Below the pieces are notes generated by a model. The model made no database searches and was not told the origin of the DNA. It saw only the letters and a program-made list of their open reading frames with translations. DNA of 64,000 nucleotides. Source: Ziziphus jujuba (Eukaryota; Streptophyta; Magnoliopsida; Rosales; Rhamnaceae). Made by a program: the position numbers and the translations under genes. This document shows positions 25,207 to 37,957 of the stretch, piece after piece; positions within the stretch are counted from its first letter, which is position 1; each line of letters begins with the position of its first letter. Where the stretch lies: assembly GCF_031755915.1 (NCBI RefSeq), contig NC_083388.1, positions 17,510,001 to 17,574,000 of the forward strand, written 5' to 3'.

Positions 25207-26954
25207 GGCCGAACGAATTGTTATATTTGCACACGCTATATGTCTGATGCAATCGAATTTGATCATCACCCCAGTTTGAAGAATTGCCTTTGCAGTTGCT
25301 CGAATGCTTGCCCAGAATCCCTCTGGCTTTGATGTAGGAGAGAGGAGAGGTTTTGATCACCATAATCTTGATAGTTTTTTCTTAGTTTTTGGTTCTTCGA
25401 GTTTTAAGTGCTATTTAAAAAAAAATCCTGGATTTTAAGTGTTAATTCTAAGCTTAAGTCAAATAAATAATAATTTCCTAAACAGAAAATGTGACGTGGT
25501 CTATGTAGTCAACCTCGAAATTTTGTTTACTGAGATTTTGGAGTTCGATGACCAAATGGTAACAGAGAGATGTTAGAATTCTTTAATGTACAGAATACAT
25601 AATATGATAGGCAGTTAATTGAGGCGATCTATATGTAAAGCTCATTCAAAATTTTCGTTAGTTTACAGAAAATTTGAATTGGAAGTTTGAGACTTGACAT
25701 TTTTTTATGGCAATATTGCCATGTTTCGAAGGTTGATAACCAAAAAAAGAAAAAGAAACAAAGTATCTTGTTTGTGTGAGTTCTTACCTCTTTGACTGAG
25801 ATTTTCAATTGTTAAATTTGTTCATGATAAAGCAGCAACAACAATATAAAGAAAGTTAAAAAAGAAAAGAAAAAAAAAAAAGTGTTTGAATAAACATGAA
25901 TTTGCAAGAAATTTTTTTTGATTTATTTTTTGAAAGCGATAACCATTTTAGTTTCTTGGTTTTAATTTAATAGACAAATAAATTTATGCTAAAGCTAAGG
26001 AAATTAAGTTTTCGTCTATCCCAATCGTTTTTTTTTTTTTTTTTTCTCTTTTCAAACATTAATACAAGAGAGAATAAAATATTTTTAGGTCAAATGCACT
26101 TTGGCACCATTGATTTATAGAATTTTACAATTTTACAATTTATATTTTTTTTTTAATTTATTGCAAATTTGTGTAATTTTTAATTTCATCTATATAAATC
26201 GATGACAGTTTAAAAATTTAAAATGTTGAGAATTTAAATTATAAAATTTTACAAATTAAAAATATTAAAATATAATTAACTCAATTTTTATTTTTCAATC
26301 TCCATCCTGTCCGAATCTAGATCTAAAGTTTTTTTTATTATTATTATTACTTTTAGGAGTTGTCACTGTCTACTCCATCCCAACAAAATAATTGATTGAA
26401 TAAAGCGGCAAAGTTGGATGTCTATACCAAAATGGTTTCTTGAAAGCTTGTGCTTTGTTGGATTGGGTTTTGGATTGAGCAGATTAATGGTGGGTGAGTG
26501 GAAAAATTATGGGTTTAAAGGATGTATTATAGACACAAAATTGCCATTTTAAGCTTTCTGGAGGACATCCTCATACTCGTGGATAGTCATGGTACAGGGT
26601 CATGAAAGGAAGCAGCATGCCCTTTTCGCTGCATTGTGTTCTGTTAAACCAACAAATAAGTTTGTTTATTTTTTTTATTTTTTTATTTTTATTTTATTTT
26701 TTATATTTCTTGTTCTTGGGTAATAATTTTTATTTATTATTTCGTAAAATGTAGATAAATCATTGTCTTTTATTTTTTTGCCCAAATATAAATGTACTAT
26801 CTTTTGGGGATGGACATGAAACATTCTAAGATTCTTATTAATAGGTTTAAGAAACCGTACCAAAAACAAAATGGAGATATGGAAAAGCAGAAATAGCTGA
26901 GCTATAGGTTAAGCCAATTAAGAGAGATTTTCTAAATAAAAGATGGTTTGAAGT
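25207..26954. other. 3' flank of the IDM1-like gene and spacer
   Basis: The first hundred or so bases after the stop at 25206 are probably 3' untranslated region. Beyond that the DNA is AT-rich with T-tracts (26029-26045, 26670-26705), and no gene or repeat with clear ends is seen before the LINE target duplication at 26955. Confidence 0.45.
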
Positions 26955-27027
26955 AAAAAAAGAGCAGCTTTTTTTTTTTTGCTTACAAGGTGAGGTGTAA
27001 AACCCAAAAAACCCGATGACTAAGCCA

Positions 27028-30000
27028 TCAAAAGGATGATGGCACAAGGCCCATCTCCTGGGTTGCAAAATAACTAAAATTGCTGGAAAGAGAATTAACT
27101 ATCAAAAAACCAGTAACATCATTTCTAATACACAAGTTGCACACATAGTGAGCCAAAAAGTTTTGTTCCCTCGGGATCCAGTTAAAACACACCTTCTGGA
27201 AGCCTATTTTCTTAGAACTGATCTCCTCCAAAATACCTTCTACTGCCCAGTGAGAATTGTGTGTGTCTTGACTGTTGAGAGCTGATACAATGTTTTTGGC
27301 GTCAGAATCACACCATATTTTTTGCCAGCCTTCCTCTTGAGCTAAAATTAATCCTTGCAGGACTCCCACAGCTTCAGCTAGCTCAGGGATATCTGTCTGG
27401 GTGCGAATAGACTTTATCTTTATAACTTTACCCTCATAGTCCCTTGCCACCAGTCCAATGAAGCTAACTCCATTTTTAACTGCTGCATCAGAATTAATTC
27501 TTATGCTCTGCGTATCCCACATTCTTGCTATCCTCCTGGGTTCTCTATAGAGTAGAACACCCTTCTCCTCCTTTAGCAAGATGGCTTTGGCCTCTCTAAA
27601 CCTGAAATTCAGCACATCCATGATACTATCGAGAGGGTTAGTTTTATTTTCAAAGATACGGGAGTTTCTTTCCTTCCATAGTTGGTCCATCACAAGGGTA
27701 GCAAAAAGAAAGAAGAAATCCCTGTCTGACAGGAGCACTGGAAGAGAACCAAGGGGGTTAGAGATCAGACAGAGTTTTTCTTTCACTGGATAATCTGTAA
27801 ACGTCTCCCACTTAATACACCACGGGAGGCCATACCACACGGCCCTTGCAACTTGGCAATGAAAAAAGATGTGGTTGTCCGATTCTAGCACACCACAGCC
27901 ATGAATGCATTCATTACTAGTGACATGTATATTTCTATGCATGAGGTTCTCTGCTGTTGGAAGTCCTCCATTGTAAAGCTTCCAAAGAAAGAACTTGAGT
28001 CTTTCATGAATCTTGGAGGACCATAGATACTTCCACCATTGAGAGGCTAAGTGATTTCTCCAGAATTCCATCAAGAAAGCTGATTTAACCGTGAATTTCC
28101 CATTTGTGTTGCTGCACTAGATTAATTTATCCTCTAGATGAGAATTTGAAGAAGGGATTTTACAAATATTCCTCACAGTGGCTGCATCAAAAAGATGGTC
28201 AAGTCTATCTTTATTCCAGCTACCATCCCTGTTCCTGAGAGAGTTTACCATACCAAATTCTTGGGATACAGCTTCTGAGATTGGAGTTGGTTTGAAATGA
28301 GGGTTATTAGGAACCCATGGATCCTCCCATATACTGATTCTATCTCCTTTTCCTACCCTGTAACAGAGTCCTTTTAACAGAATATTCCTAGCCTGATAAA
28401 TGCCGTTCCATGAAGAAGAGCAATTCTTCTTCTTCGAGCATTTCAAGAAGGAACAGCCAGCAAAATATTTAGCTTTAATCGCCTGCACCCAAAATCTATC
28501 CTTCTCTGAGGCCAGCATCCAGGCTAGTTTACTGAGGAGTGCCAAATTCAAGTCTTGCGTTCTTCTAACACCTAGTCCTCCCGATTCTTTTGGTCTGCAG
28601 ATTCTTGACCATGATATAGGAGTAAAATTTCCATCATTTACTCCTCTGCTCCAAAGGAATTTTCTCGCAAGGGAGTCAATATCAGAGCACCAATGAGTGG
28701 GAAACTTTTGAGCTGACATAGCATAAATAGGAATGGAATTAATCACGAATTTAATTAGGGTGCATCTTCCTGCTTGGGAGAGTAACTTAGATTTCCACCC
28801 CTGAAGCTTGGCCTCAATTTTCTGTTTCAGCTCCTCATAGGCTTTATGATGATTACGCCCAGAAAACAAAGGATTGCCTAGGTACTTTGCATCTTCCTTA
28901 AGTTCTGTCATGCCCAGGATTTCTTTCACACCAGCCTTGATCTTCCCCTGGGTGTTTTTAGAGAAAAAACATCCCGACTTTGCTGCATTGATTTTTTGCC
29001 CAGTCCACTTACAGAAGGTATTCAAACAAGCTTTTATTTCTCTGACCTCTTCTAAATTTGCTCTGCAGAAGAGCAAAATATCATCTGCGAAAAGTAAATG
29101 AGAAATACCTGGACTGGATCTACCTATCTTGACACCATGGATTCTTCCTTCGGCTTCAAGTTTGTGCAACATTCTTGATAAGAGTTCAATGTAGATTATG
29201 AACAAGAAAGGCGAAAGTGGATCTCCTTGTCTAAGACCCTTTTGCCATTCCACCTTTCCGAAAATGCTTCCATTTAATACCAGCTCCGCCGAATCAATGG
29301 AAACACATCTAACCACCAAATTAATCAGCTTGCTAGAGAAACCAAAGCTGGCCAGTAATTTTGTGAGGAATCCCCAGTCAACCCTGTCGTAGGCTTTGCT
29401 CAAATCTATTTTAATTCCTACCAATCCGTTTCCCTTTTTCCTTTTTTTCATTGTGTGTTGAATCTCATTGATGAGCAGTGTGTTCTCACCTATCCATCTC
29501 CCGGGTATGAAAGCAGCTTGGGCAAGAGAAATAATCTTATCAATTACTGAACGAAGTCTCTCTGTGATCAGCTTTGATATGATCTTGTACACTGAGTTGC
29601 ATAGACTGATGGGTCTGACATTGTTGAAGGATGACACTTGCTTCCCTTTTGGAATCAACACCATAAAGGTTTTGTTTACATTACTGGGGATGATGGCAGA
29701 TCTGAACACATTCTGGATTAACGCAATTATATCTTCTCCCACGATACTTCAATATTTTTGATAGAAAAGAGCAGGCATCCCATCAGGCCCAGGGGCTTTA
29801 ATGGGATGCATGCTCTTCACAATGTGAAAAATTTCATCTGCTGTAGGAGTTCTGTCTATCCTTTCATTGTCAACTTCAGAGATTCCTCCTTGAATAAACT
29901 CCTCCAGATTGTCACAGAAGGTTAACGGCTCTCCACTATACAGCTCCTCAAATTTTCTCGTGAGGTAGTTTCCAATCTCCAATCTTGAATCCAACCAATT

Positions 30001-31143
30001 ATCGTTGTCATCTTTGATAGCTACAATTTGATTCTTTCTTCGTTTTGCAACCGTCGTTGTGTGGAAAAATTTAGAATTCCGATCTCCCTCTTTTAACCAT
30101 AGTTCACGAGATTTCTGCCGCCACACAAGTTCCAACCTTAATCTCCATTCATCTAAGGCGGATTGGAGTTCCTGGGATTTTTTAATAATCTCTTCTGACG
30201 GAGGCACAGAAGCTAACTGTTCTAGCTGATCCTCTAATTCCTTAATTTTATAATGGCAGAATCCAAAGTTGTTTCTATTCCATGATTTTAGAGCCCTGAC
30301 TGTGTTGGCTAATTTTGCTTGAACCAAATTCCTGTGTCTGAGCTGGTGACTGCAATCCCAAGCTTTTCTTACAACTTCCTCACAAGTAGGATCCCTTGTC
30401 CATGCCTCCAAAAATCTAAAAGGCCGCGGGAGGTTTGGGTGATCCTGTTTCAGATTGAGTTGAATTGGCAGGTGGTCCGAACCAGCGGGAGGGAGGTGGA
30501 GAACACCCGCTTGGTTAAAAAGAATTCTCCAATCAACGCTAACTACCACTCTGTCTAGTCTTTCCCGAATATTTGCAATTCCTCCTCTCCTGTTGCACCA
30601 AGTGTAGTTGCTTCCACAAAAACCCATATCAATCCCTTCAACATTAAACATGAAATTCCTCAAAAACCAGTGAGACTTCCTTGAAACTTTCCTGCCTCCA
30701 CTCTTTTCTTCTTGTCCGGTAATATCATTAAAATCACCCATGCACAACCAAACTTCACTACCCGTTTTTACCAAATCCAACAATTCTGTCCAGAAAAATC
30801 TTCTAAGAGTCCTCTTAGCAGGACAATAACAGAACCAACAGTTACAGCTGGTGCCATTCGTTAAATCCATTCTCACCCCAATTATCCAGTTAGACTTGTA
30901 CACTATTTGCCAACTAATCTCATTTGACCATAATAGAGCAATACCCCCAGCACTATTAGAAGCACTAATAGCAGACACATTAACAAACGGCAAACCTTTC
31001 CCAATTTTCGACAGTTTATCTTCACTCATCTTTGTTTCAATTAAGAATAAGGCTGCCGGGGAAGATTTACGAATGAGACTTTTTAGGCCCCGCACTGCCT
31101 TAGCTCTTCCCAAGCCTTGGCAGTTCCAAGAGATTATGCTCAT
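27028..31143 (-). pseudogene. LINE ORF2: endonuclease, reverse transcriptase, RNase H
   Basis: One continuous frame of 1372 codons with two nonsense codons, TGA at 29749-29751 and TAG at 28117-28119, each replacing an expected TGG tryptophan. Domains in order: an apurinic-type endonuclease at the N-terminus (IISWNCQGLG, LIETK, GDFND, SDHLPI); reverse transcriptase with HLLFADDILLF and the LRQGDPLSPFLF block; a zinc-ribbon-like FFLWKL...GC...HIFFHC segment; and a C-terminal RNase H with INSDAAVK, ELAEAV and WCDSDAK carrying acidic catalytic residues. It acts on its own RNA during target-primed reverse transcription in the nucleus. The start ATG at 31143 overlaps the ORF1 stop. It is not functional as it stands. 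Confidence 0.92.
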
Positions 31144-32714
31144 GGCGATTTGGGGGGCTTGATAAGGCCCGCCTCCTCGGCCATGATTTCAGACGACGAT
31201 CCCGACTTGCCATCTTTTCCACTCCTGTTGAGTTCCTTCACCATTCTTGATCCTCCTCTGGCTATTTCCTTTAGCTTGATTCTGGAAGATGGGGACTTCA
31301 CTTTGCCTTCAGAAGACTTTGGGAGAAGTGTAGAAAATACAGAAGGAAAAACTTGCGGTTGGCGTTGTTGAATTGCTTCTGTGTCGTAGTTAGAAACACA
31401 GCTAGGTGGCTTCTGCAACTCAGTTTTTTCTTTTAATATAATCCCCGCACGTTTTTTTGCAGGACATGGCCTCCAGGTTTTGCTTTCTCTCTTCCTTTTA
31501 ACCCCTGCCTCTCCTATTGCTTTTTTAGTCCCTGAGATAGAAGGCCCAAAACCCAGTCTCCCCTGCAAAGATATTGGGCTAGGTTCCGAGCTAAGGGCCC
31601 TTTCTTGAGGAGTTGGCCCACCTATCTTTCCCCCAGTGTCTGAAATGAGCGGGATTTTTTTATCCTGAATTCCAGATTTGAAAAAATTCAAATGCGTATC
31701 TGACTCATTTTCCTGCAGAGCATCCACGTGTTCTCCATCAGAGGGTGGAAGAGGTCTCCCATCTCCTTGTTCCCGAGCAACCTCGAGATTCGGCTCCTCT
31801 TTCCCACTCGGGCGAGTCAACTCGTCTTCTTCTTCTTTCTCGTTTGAGTTCAGGTCAGTCGAATTTGCTCTTTCTTTCGTTTGTGGCTCATCTTCATTCT
31901 TTTCATCCATGTTTGTGTCTCGAGTGAGAGTATCGGAAGACTCTTCCCTGGGAACTTCACCTCTTCTCCAACAGTTGTTTTCCTTTATCACTGTATAGGC
32001 TCCCACCTCGGCCCTTAGCCAAGATCCAAACTCCTCTCCATCGTTCCTTTCCTCTACCCTTTGGAGATTGACACAGGATGCTTTACTGTGACCGATTCTA
32101 CCACACATATAACAGAACTCTGCCAATCTTTCATAAGCGAAATGTATCCACGAGGATCCGTTTCCCACTTTGTACAGAAATCCTGTTAATAGCGGCTTCG
32201 AGATATCTACTTCTACCTGAATTCGTATGTATTTCAGCCCTATCAAGTTTGTTCTGGACGTGCATTCACAGTTCCACACCTTGTGAAACAAACCCCCAAT
32301 CTTGAGCGCGTTTTCTTTTGTCAGGTATTGCAAAGGTAGGCCGTGGATCTACACCCAAAACATGGATAGACTGAAATTAATCTTCTCCAGTGAGAGCTCT
32401 GGCTGACATTCTTTTAGAACGAGATGAGCTCCATCGATGGATCAGGGTCTTCTTTTCCATATTCTATCTTTGTCTGCAGACGATTTAAAATTAAAAAGAA
32501 AAACATTGGGATGTATTTGCTCCATTCCGACTGCTTCATCCATGAACCATACTCTTCGTATTATGGATTGTACAACATTTTTTCGTATGGGTTTGGAAGT
32601 CATCAGCTTCCCCACTAACTTTATCTGAGAAACTCTAACAGCATTTTGTTTATCCGCTACCAGCTCCAACTGAGGGAGTTCCCTCCTATCATACGAACTT
32701 CGTTGATCTTCCAT
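31140..32714 (-). pseudogene. LINE ORF1: RNA-binding protein with CCHC knuckle
   Basis: A 525-codon frame from ATG at 32714 to TGA at 31140-31142, broken by TGA at 32442-32444 (expected TGG) and TAG at 32349-32351 (expected CAG). The first half resembles the DUF4283 region common in plant LINE ORF1 proteins. It is followed by a retroviral-type zinc knuckle, CYMCGRIGHSKASC (C-x2-C-x4-H-x4-C), near codon 220. The second half is long, charged and low in complexity (many E, K, S, P), as expected of a disordered tail. The product would bind element RNA. The true start may lie slightly upstream, since the N-terminus is weakly defined. Confidence 0.88.
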
Positions 32715-32758
32715 ACCGGATCAAGAAGCATACGACACCGTCAGGGTGTGGAACGGGT

Positions 32759-33043
32759 ATGAACACCAATCTCCAGAAGCTTCAGAAACTCTGGGAAAAA
32801 AAAACAAACAAATATCTCTTTAAGGGATCCCAAGAGAATCATGTGTCCATTGCAGAATCGGAAGCCACTCAAAAAGCTATTCACATAGCATCATCATTTG
32901 GATGGAGAAATGTATGTCTGGAAATGAATACTCAAGCTATCATTAAGAGAGATAGGAGAGGTTTTCATTATCCAGTACTAACAATTCACTTTGCTGCTCA
33001 TGTTTTCAAGCATGAGAATTGTATAAATTTAAATTATTTTTAA
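32759..33043 (+). pseudogene. RNase H-like fragment in the LINE 5' region, opposite strand
   Basis: A plus-strand frame of 94 codons contains ESEATQKAIHIASSFGWRNVCLEMNTQAI, which fits the helix-strand core of the plant RVT_3/RNase H-like family (E..A...A...A...G...V..E.D). It lies between the ORF1 start and the right target duplication, so it is within the mobilised unit but in the opposite direction. It is not a simple inverted copy of the element's own RNase H, whose matching segment reads ELAEAVGVLQGLILAQEEGWQKIWCDSD. It is probably a captured or recombined piece. It has no catalytic DxD pair and no function is claimed. Confidence 0.45.
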
Positions 33044-33100
33044 TGCCTTGAAAGAAAGAACTTCAATAACTTAAAATAAAATAAAAAAAAAGAGCAGCTT

Positions 33101-34741
33101 TAGTTTATAGGGGCCTGGTTCATTTTCATGGTTGACAGCCTAATAATCAATTCTATTTTTTCAAATTATAATGATAGTCATAAAATAGTGCATAGTTCCT
33201 TTTGATAGCTAGATGTAAAATCATGTAATATTTTGGATTCTCATCTTGGATCCAGTTCAATATGCATGATTGAAGCGTCTATTCCACTTGAAGCATTTTC
33301 TCTTTCTTTCCAAAGCCACAAAAAGAAATTATATTATTAATTAGAAGGTGATTTGATTTTTAGGTTGTTAAAAGCGGTTTTTATTATTAATTACATTTTA
33401 TTATCTTCTAATTTGGAAAAAAAATTACTTTAGACTTTTTGGTTTAAATGTTTCAATTTGACCTTTTTAATTTATAATTTGTTATATTTTGATCAATTTA
33501 ATTTTGAAAATTGAAGAACTATACGATTTTAATATGGGTATACATGAGTAATGTGGAACCACTAACCCTCTTCGATTGCCAGTTAAGAATCCAATTTGAT
33601 CAAAATACATAAATCGTACATCATAAATTGCAACTTATTAAAAAAAAAAAATTGAAAATTTGTTTTTTCGGAAGTATGTGTTGAGTATAAGAAAACGACT
33701 TGTACCATGTGAATATTGTACTAGTGATCAATATCTGATAAATTTGATCAAGTTTTTTTTTTTTTTTTGAAGGATAAATTTGATCAAGTCAATTTGATAT
33801 TTTTCACACAGAGAGACCTATAATATATATATATATATATACAAATAGAAATTTTCATATTATGATTATCTGGATAAAAACCTATTAACACTTCTTTAAA
33901 CATTAAAATTTAAAAATTAATTTGGAATTTTTATGTATTTATATATGGTTTACTTTGTCCATTTTAAGATTTTAGTTTTTCATTGAAATACTTATATGGT
34001 CTAAAATTACAATTTAATGTCTCAGTCCAAGTATTTCAAAGACTACTATAAAAACTATAAAGGCATTTTCATGGGAGAATGTGCGATATATAGCCAGATT
34101 TATATCGGATCAACTTAATGATTTTACTATCATAACTTTTTTTTTTATCAATCATTGATTGTTTCAAGAGGGATATTTAAACATGCATTTAGGATCTTTT
34201 TAGGAATTGTCAAAGTTAGAATAGAAACTGATTTTTGATATTTAATTTTCTTGAAATTAGTTTATTGAAAATTAATTTTTCTCTTGTATAGTTGATGAAT
34301 AATAAGAAAGTTGAAAATTATAAATAATTAATTTTAATATTGTATAATAATAAATTAAGGATAAATTTGTATTTTAAAAAAATTCTAAACTATTTTTTCT
34401 GAATTTCTTTAAATGATACATTTATAGATAAAAATAATTTTTCCACATAAATGGGAACCTAATTTCCTAAGTCCATACTTTCCTATTTCAAAATAAATAT
34501 TCAAATAAAAAAAATTATTACTTTTCCAAAAAAAATAAATTTCTACTAACTCTGCCGTTATTCAAATGGAGCATTATAGTTTACTCGGTTTTTATATGGT
34601 TTATTATTTTCCAAATACAGTTTTAATATGTTACTAAACCTATATTAAATCATCAATTAATTTTAAAATTTTAATTTTAAAAGCAATTAAAAAGCTAATA
34701 AAGGAATACTTGATCCTATAAGTTACCCGATATAAGCCTAA

Positions 34742-34794
<53 letters not shown>

Positions 34795-35930
34795 ATTAAG
34801 CTTCTATTACATTAACCTGATAATTTTATTGTCAAAACATTTTTTTTTTAGTTTTTGAATTATTTCGAATGTTGAAATAAATAGAGTTTAGTGTCTTACT
34901 AAATTCATATTTGTTATCATCAAATTTTAAATGTTAGTCTTATAATTCAAAAACTAATAATTGAAAATTTAATGCTACAACCATCAAATTAACTTGAGAG
35001 GTTTTTTTTTTTTTTTTTTTTTGTTATGAAAAATTAACTTGATATGTGCTTGACTATATATATATATATATATATATATTCCTACTTTTCTACCCTGTTT
35101 AATTTCTTTCATGAAGGGGAATTATTATTATTTTTTTCTATTTCATTTAATTTCCTTTATAAAGGGGAATTATTATTATTATTATTGATGGATAAAGATG
35201 GTCGGTGAATGTTCCATATTTAGAAGAGGAGTCAATAGTCCAAGGGTCATGGAAGCAAGTTGCATGGCTCAAATAGTTTGCAACATTGAGTGAAATGAAT
35301 GGCTGCTATTAGATCTCCCTCACGTTCTTTAGAGGCTCATTAATATGTTGCAAACAAATTAGGCCCCATGCCAACAAATACTTTTTGCATATATACCTAT
35401 TTTGTATTAAAATTGAAATTTAATATACTAGACTAAATTTGGTATATAAAATAATCATTACTCTTAAAATAAAAATAACTATTTATGAGAATAGAAAAAA
35501 AGAATTTTCTATTTATATTTTTGATAAAAATTTTAATTTAAAATTAAGGTTTAGCTTTTATTGATAATTTTTTTTTCATAAAATGTTCAAATATGGTAAA
35601 AATTAATTAATAATTAAAATTTATATATATTTTATATTTTTAGTATATGATAATAAATATATATCTAAGAATATTTTAAAATTTGCTTACATTAAAACAT
35701 AGTAATAATAAATCTGAGATTTTAAAAAGGAATTTATCATAATTCCTTCAAATAAAGATATATTTATTTTTGTGAAATAGTTATTATCAAATTTAAAAAT
35801 TTATCATATATAGAAAAACCTAAATCTCGAAAATAAATATTCTATTCCTACATTTATTCCATAAACCAAACATTCGATTAGACAATAAAGTGTACATGTA
35901 ATTAAACACACTATACAGACCTTCCTATTA
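33101..35930. repeat. AT-rich spacer with (TC)n(TA)n and (TA)n tracts
   Basis: No gene seen. A (TC)n run passes directly into a (TA)n run at about 34746-34794, and a (TA)n tract lies at 35055-35079. Many poly(T) runs are present. A direct repeat of 'tttcttt/tttccttt..aaaggggaattattatta' occurs at 35107-35131 and 35152-35180. Confidence 0.5.
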
Positions 35931-35938
35931 GGCCTGGT

Positions 35939-36832
35939 AAAATGTCATACGATCCATTAACACGACATTAAGTCACACGATAATTTGCGGATTTGGATCC
36001 ACGATATTGGATTGGATCCTTATTAGTGTCATTCAATAAGAGCTATTAAAAAAAGGGGTACTAACAGGTGGAACCCATTGGAACCGTTAAACCCATTAGT
36101 CATTTATATGGGTATTTTTGTAATTTTATATAATAAAATAATTTTACTCTAAACTAAGATTATAAAATGTTTGCTGCCTCTTTAATCTTTACCCTAAATT
36201 GCAATGTTATTATTCTATCATCTTTCAATTTCACACAGAAAGAACTCTCTATCTCTATTTTGGTTTACTCAACAAGATTTATTGAATTTGAAAGTTATTT
36301 TAAACATACAATGCATGTTACTTAGATACAATGAATGTTTAGTATGAGTTTGATTTATAATATTTTTAATTGATAATTATTAATGCATGTAGAATTTTAG
36401 TATGTGAATGCTTTTCTTTTCTTTTCCTTAGGTTTTTTTTTTTTTTTGAGATGTTTAGTTTATCAACAAACATGTTCATTTGATATATATATATATATTT
36501 TTCCTTTAAAAAGAAAAAGGGTTTATTTTATCATCTTGGTACCTAATCAACAAACATGTTCATTTGATATATATATATATATATTTTTCCTTTAAAAAGA
36601 AAAAGGGTTTATTTTATCATCTTGGTACCTAATCAAAATTTGATATTTATGCTTAATGGGTTAACAGGTTATCGGGATGGGTGGTGGGTTAGATGAAAAT
36701 TTAATGAATGAGTTCGGATCTACATATCTCAATACCAAAATTTAACGGGTCGTATTAGCTTCAAAAAAATTTAATACGAATACGATACAATGTGACATGA
36801 ATACGATTTAATACGACACGTTGTCAAGCCTA
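35939..36832. mobile_element. hAT-like non-autonomous element
   Basis: The ends are short inverted repeats, TAGGCCTGG at 35939 and TAGGCTTGA read in from 36832. An 8-bp flanking repeat with one mismatch, cttcctat (35931-35938) and ctttctat (36833-36840), is the size made by hAT transposases. Sub-terminal copies of ACACGACA/TACGACAC-type words lie near both ends, also typical of hAT elements. Length is 894 bp with no transposase. A tandem repeat of about 85 bp lies inside it. Confidence 0.62.
36463..36632 (+). repeat. Two-copy tandem repeat, unit 84-86 bp
   Basis: Copy 1 is 36463-36546 and copy 2 is 36547-36632. They are identical except for the length of the internal (AT)n run (one extra dinucleotide in copy 2). 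It sits inside the hAT-like element. The near-perfect identity points to a recent duplication or array collapse/expansion. Confidence 0.9.
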
Positions 36833-36840
36833 CTTTCTAT

Positions 36841-37917
36841 ATAATATATACAAATTATTTTTGTTATCAAACAAATTCAGTCCCTCACCTATAAAAATTA
36901 AATTCATGTCGACTGGTCGAGAGTACTTGTGAATTTTTTATTAGCAAGACAAGTTCTTAAATCTGACAAGAATAAGTTGGAGAGGAGTCTCCTTAACTGA
37001 AAAAAAACATTATTATACATTCTTTTAATATGCCCTTTTAACATTGGTAAAACAAAATACACTTACCATAACAGTTCGTATTTCTTTTTTTCCTTCTGGA
37101 CTTTTTCTAATTAGTGTCAAAATTGATGAGAAACTGAGATTTTTTGGAAAAATGAATATTTAATATGTTTGGATAATTTTAGAAAATGTGTGCCCATATC
37201 TTAGTATATTTGCTAATAACAATCTTTTCCTTGTATTTTAATGCATGTGTAACAATTTAATTACATCTAAAATTATACCTTTTTCTTTTGCCAACCAAAC
37301 ATGAAACCGTTTTACGGAAACTGATTTCGAAAAACAATTTACACTAAACTTGAACCATGAGTACATATAAAACTTCTTTGAGAATGTATTTGTCATTTTG
37401 TAGATGATTGATGAAAGCGAGCTGAAGGATCATGATGAATAATGTGATTTGTGATGGTAATGGTATTAGATGCTTGAGGCTGACACAATTCTTGTTCTAG
37501 GTGATGTGGGTGAAGGAAAGCAAAGAACCAATGCTTTTCAAAGATTTTGCCTTCTTTTTTTTATCTGCTTGTTTTTTAGTCATCATCAATGTAAAGCCAT
37601 CAAGTAATCTCTCTTGCCTCCTTTTTGTGATGAATGAGAAATAAAAGAATCAAACTTGGAGGCGCCTAAAGGCCAAGTTGGGGAATAACCGATTATGAGG
37701 GACCTCATCCACATTGTGTGCTCCCCAACTTTAATATGAAAGTTGAGTTATGACAAGGGACCTTAATTCCCCCGCTCTTTGGCCCCAATTCCCAACTGGC
37801 TTCTCCTTCTGCTTCTTCTTTTTGTATGCTTTTGGTGACTTTTAACATTTTCATGATATATATATATATATATATAAAATGTCACCAAAAGCACACACAC
37901 ACAAAAAAAAAAAAAAT

Positions 37918-37957
<40 letters not shown>

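Larger units (their letters stand above)
26955..33100 (-). mobile_element. Near-complete L1-type LINE with target duplication
   Basis: A minus-strand non-LTR retrotransposon of about 6.1 kb. A 16-bp direct repeat, aaaaaaagagcagctt, flanks it at 26955-26970 and 33085-33100. The element ends in poly(A), seen here as a T tract at 26969-26980, directly at the left repeat. The target reads TTTTTTT/A on the primed strand, which fits L1 endonuclease preference. It encodes ORF1 (31140-32714) and ORF2 (27028-31143), overlapping by ATGA. Four in-frame stops and no frameshift interrupt the two ORFs, so it is dead but young or well preserved. RNase H after RT and a CCHC ORF1 place it among plant L1 elements. 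Confidence 0.93.

Noticed and set aside
30319..32305. Plus-strand ORFs of 60-106 codons across the LINE
   Set aside because: Shadows of the minus-strand ORF1 and ORF2.
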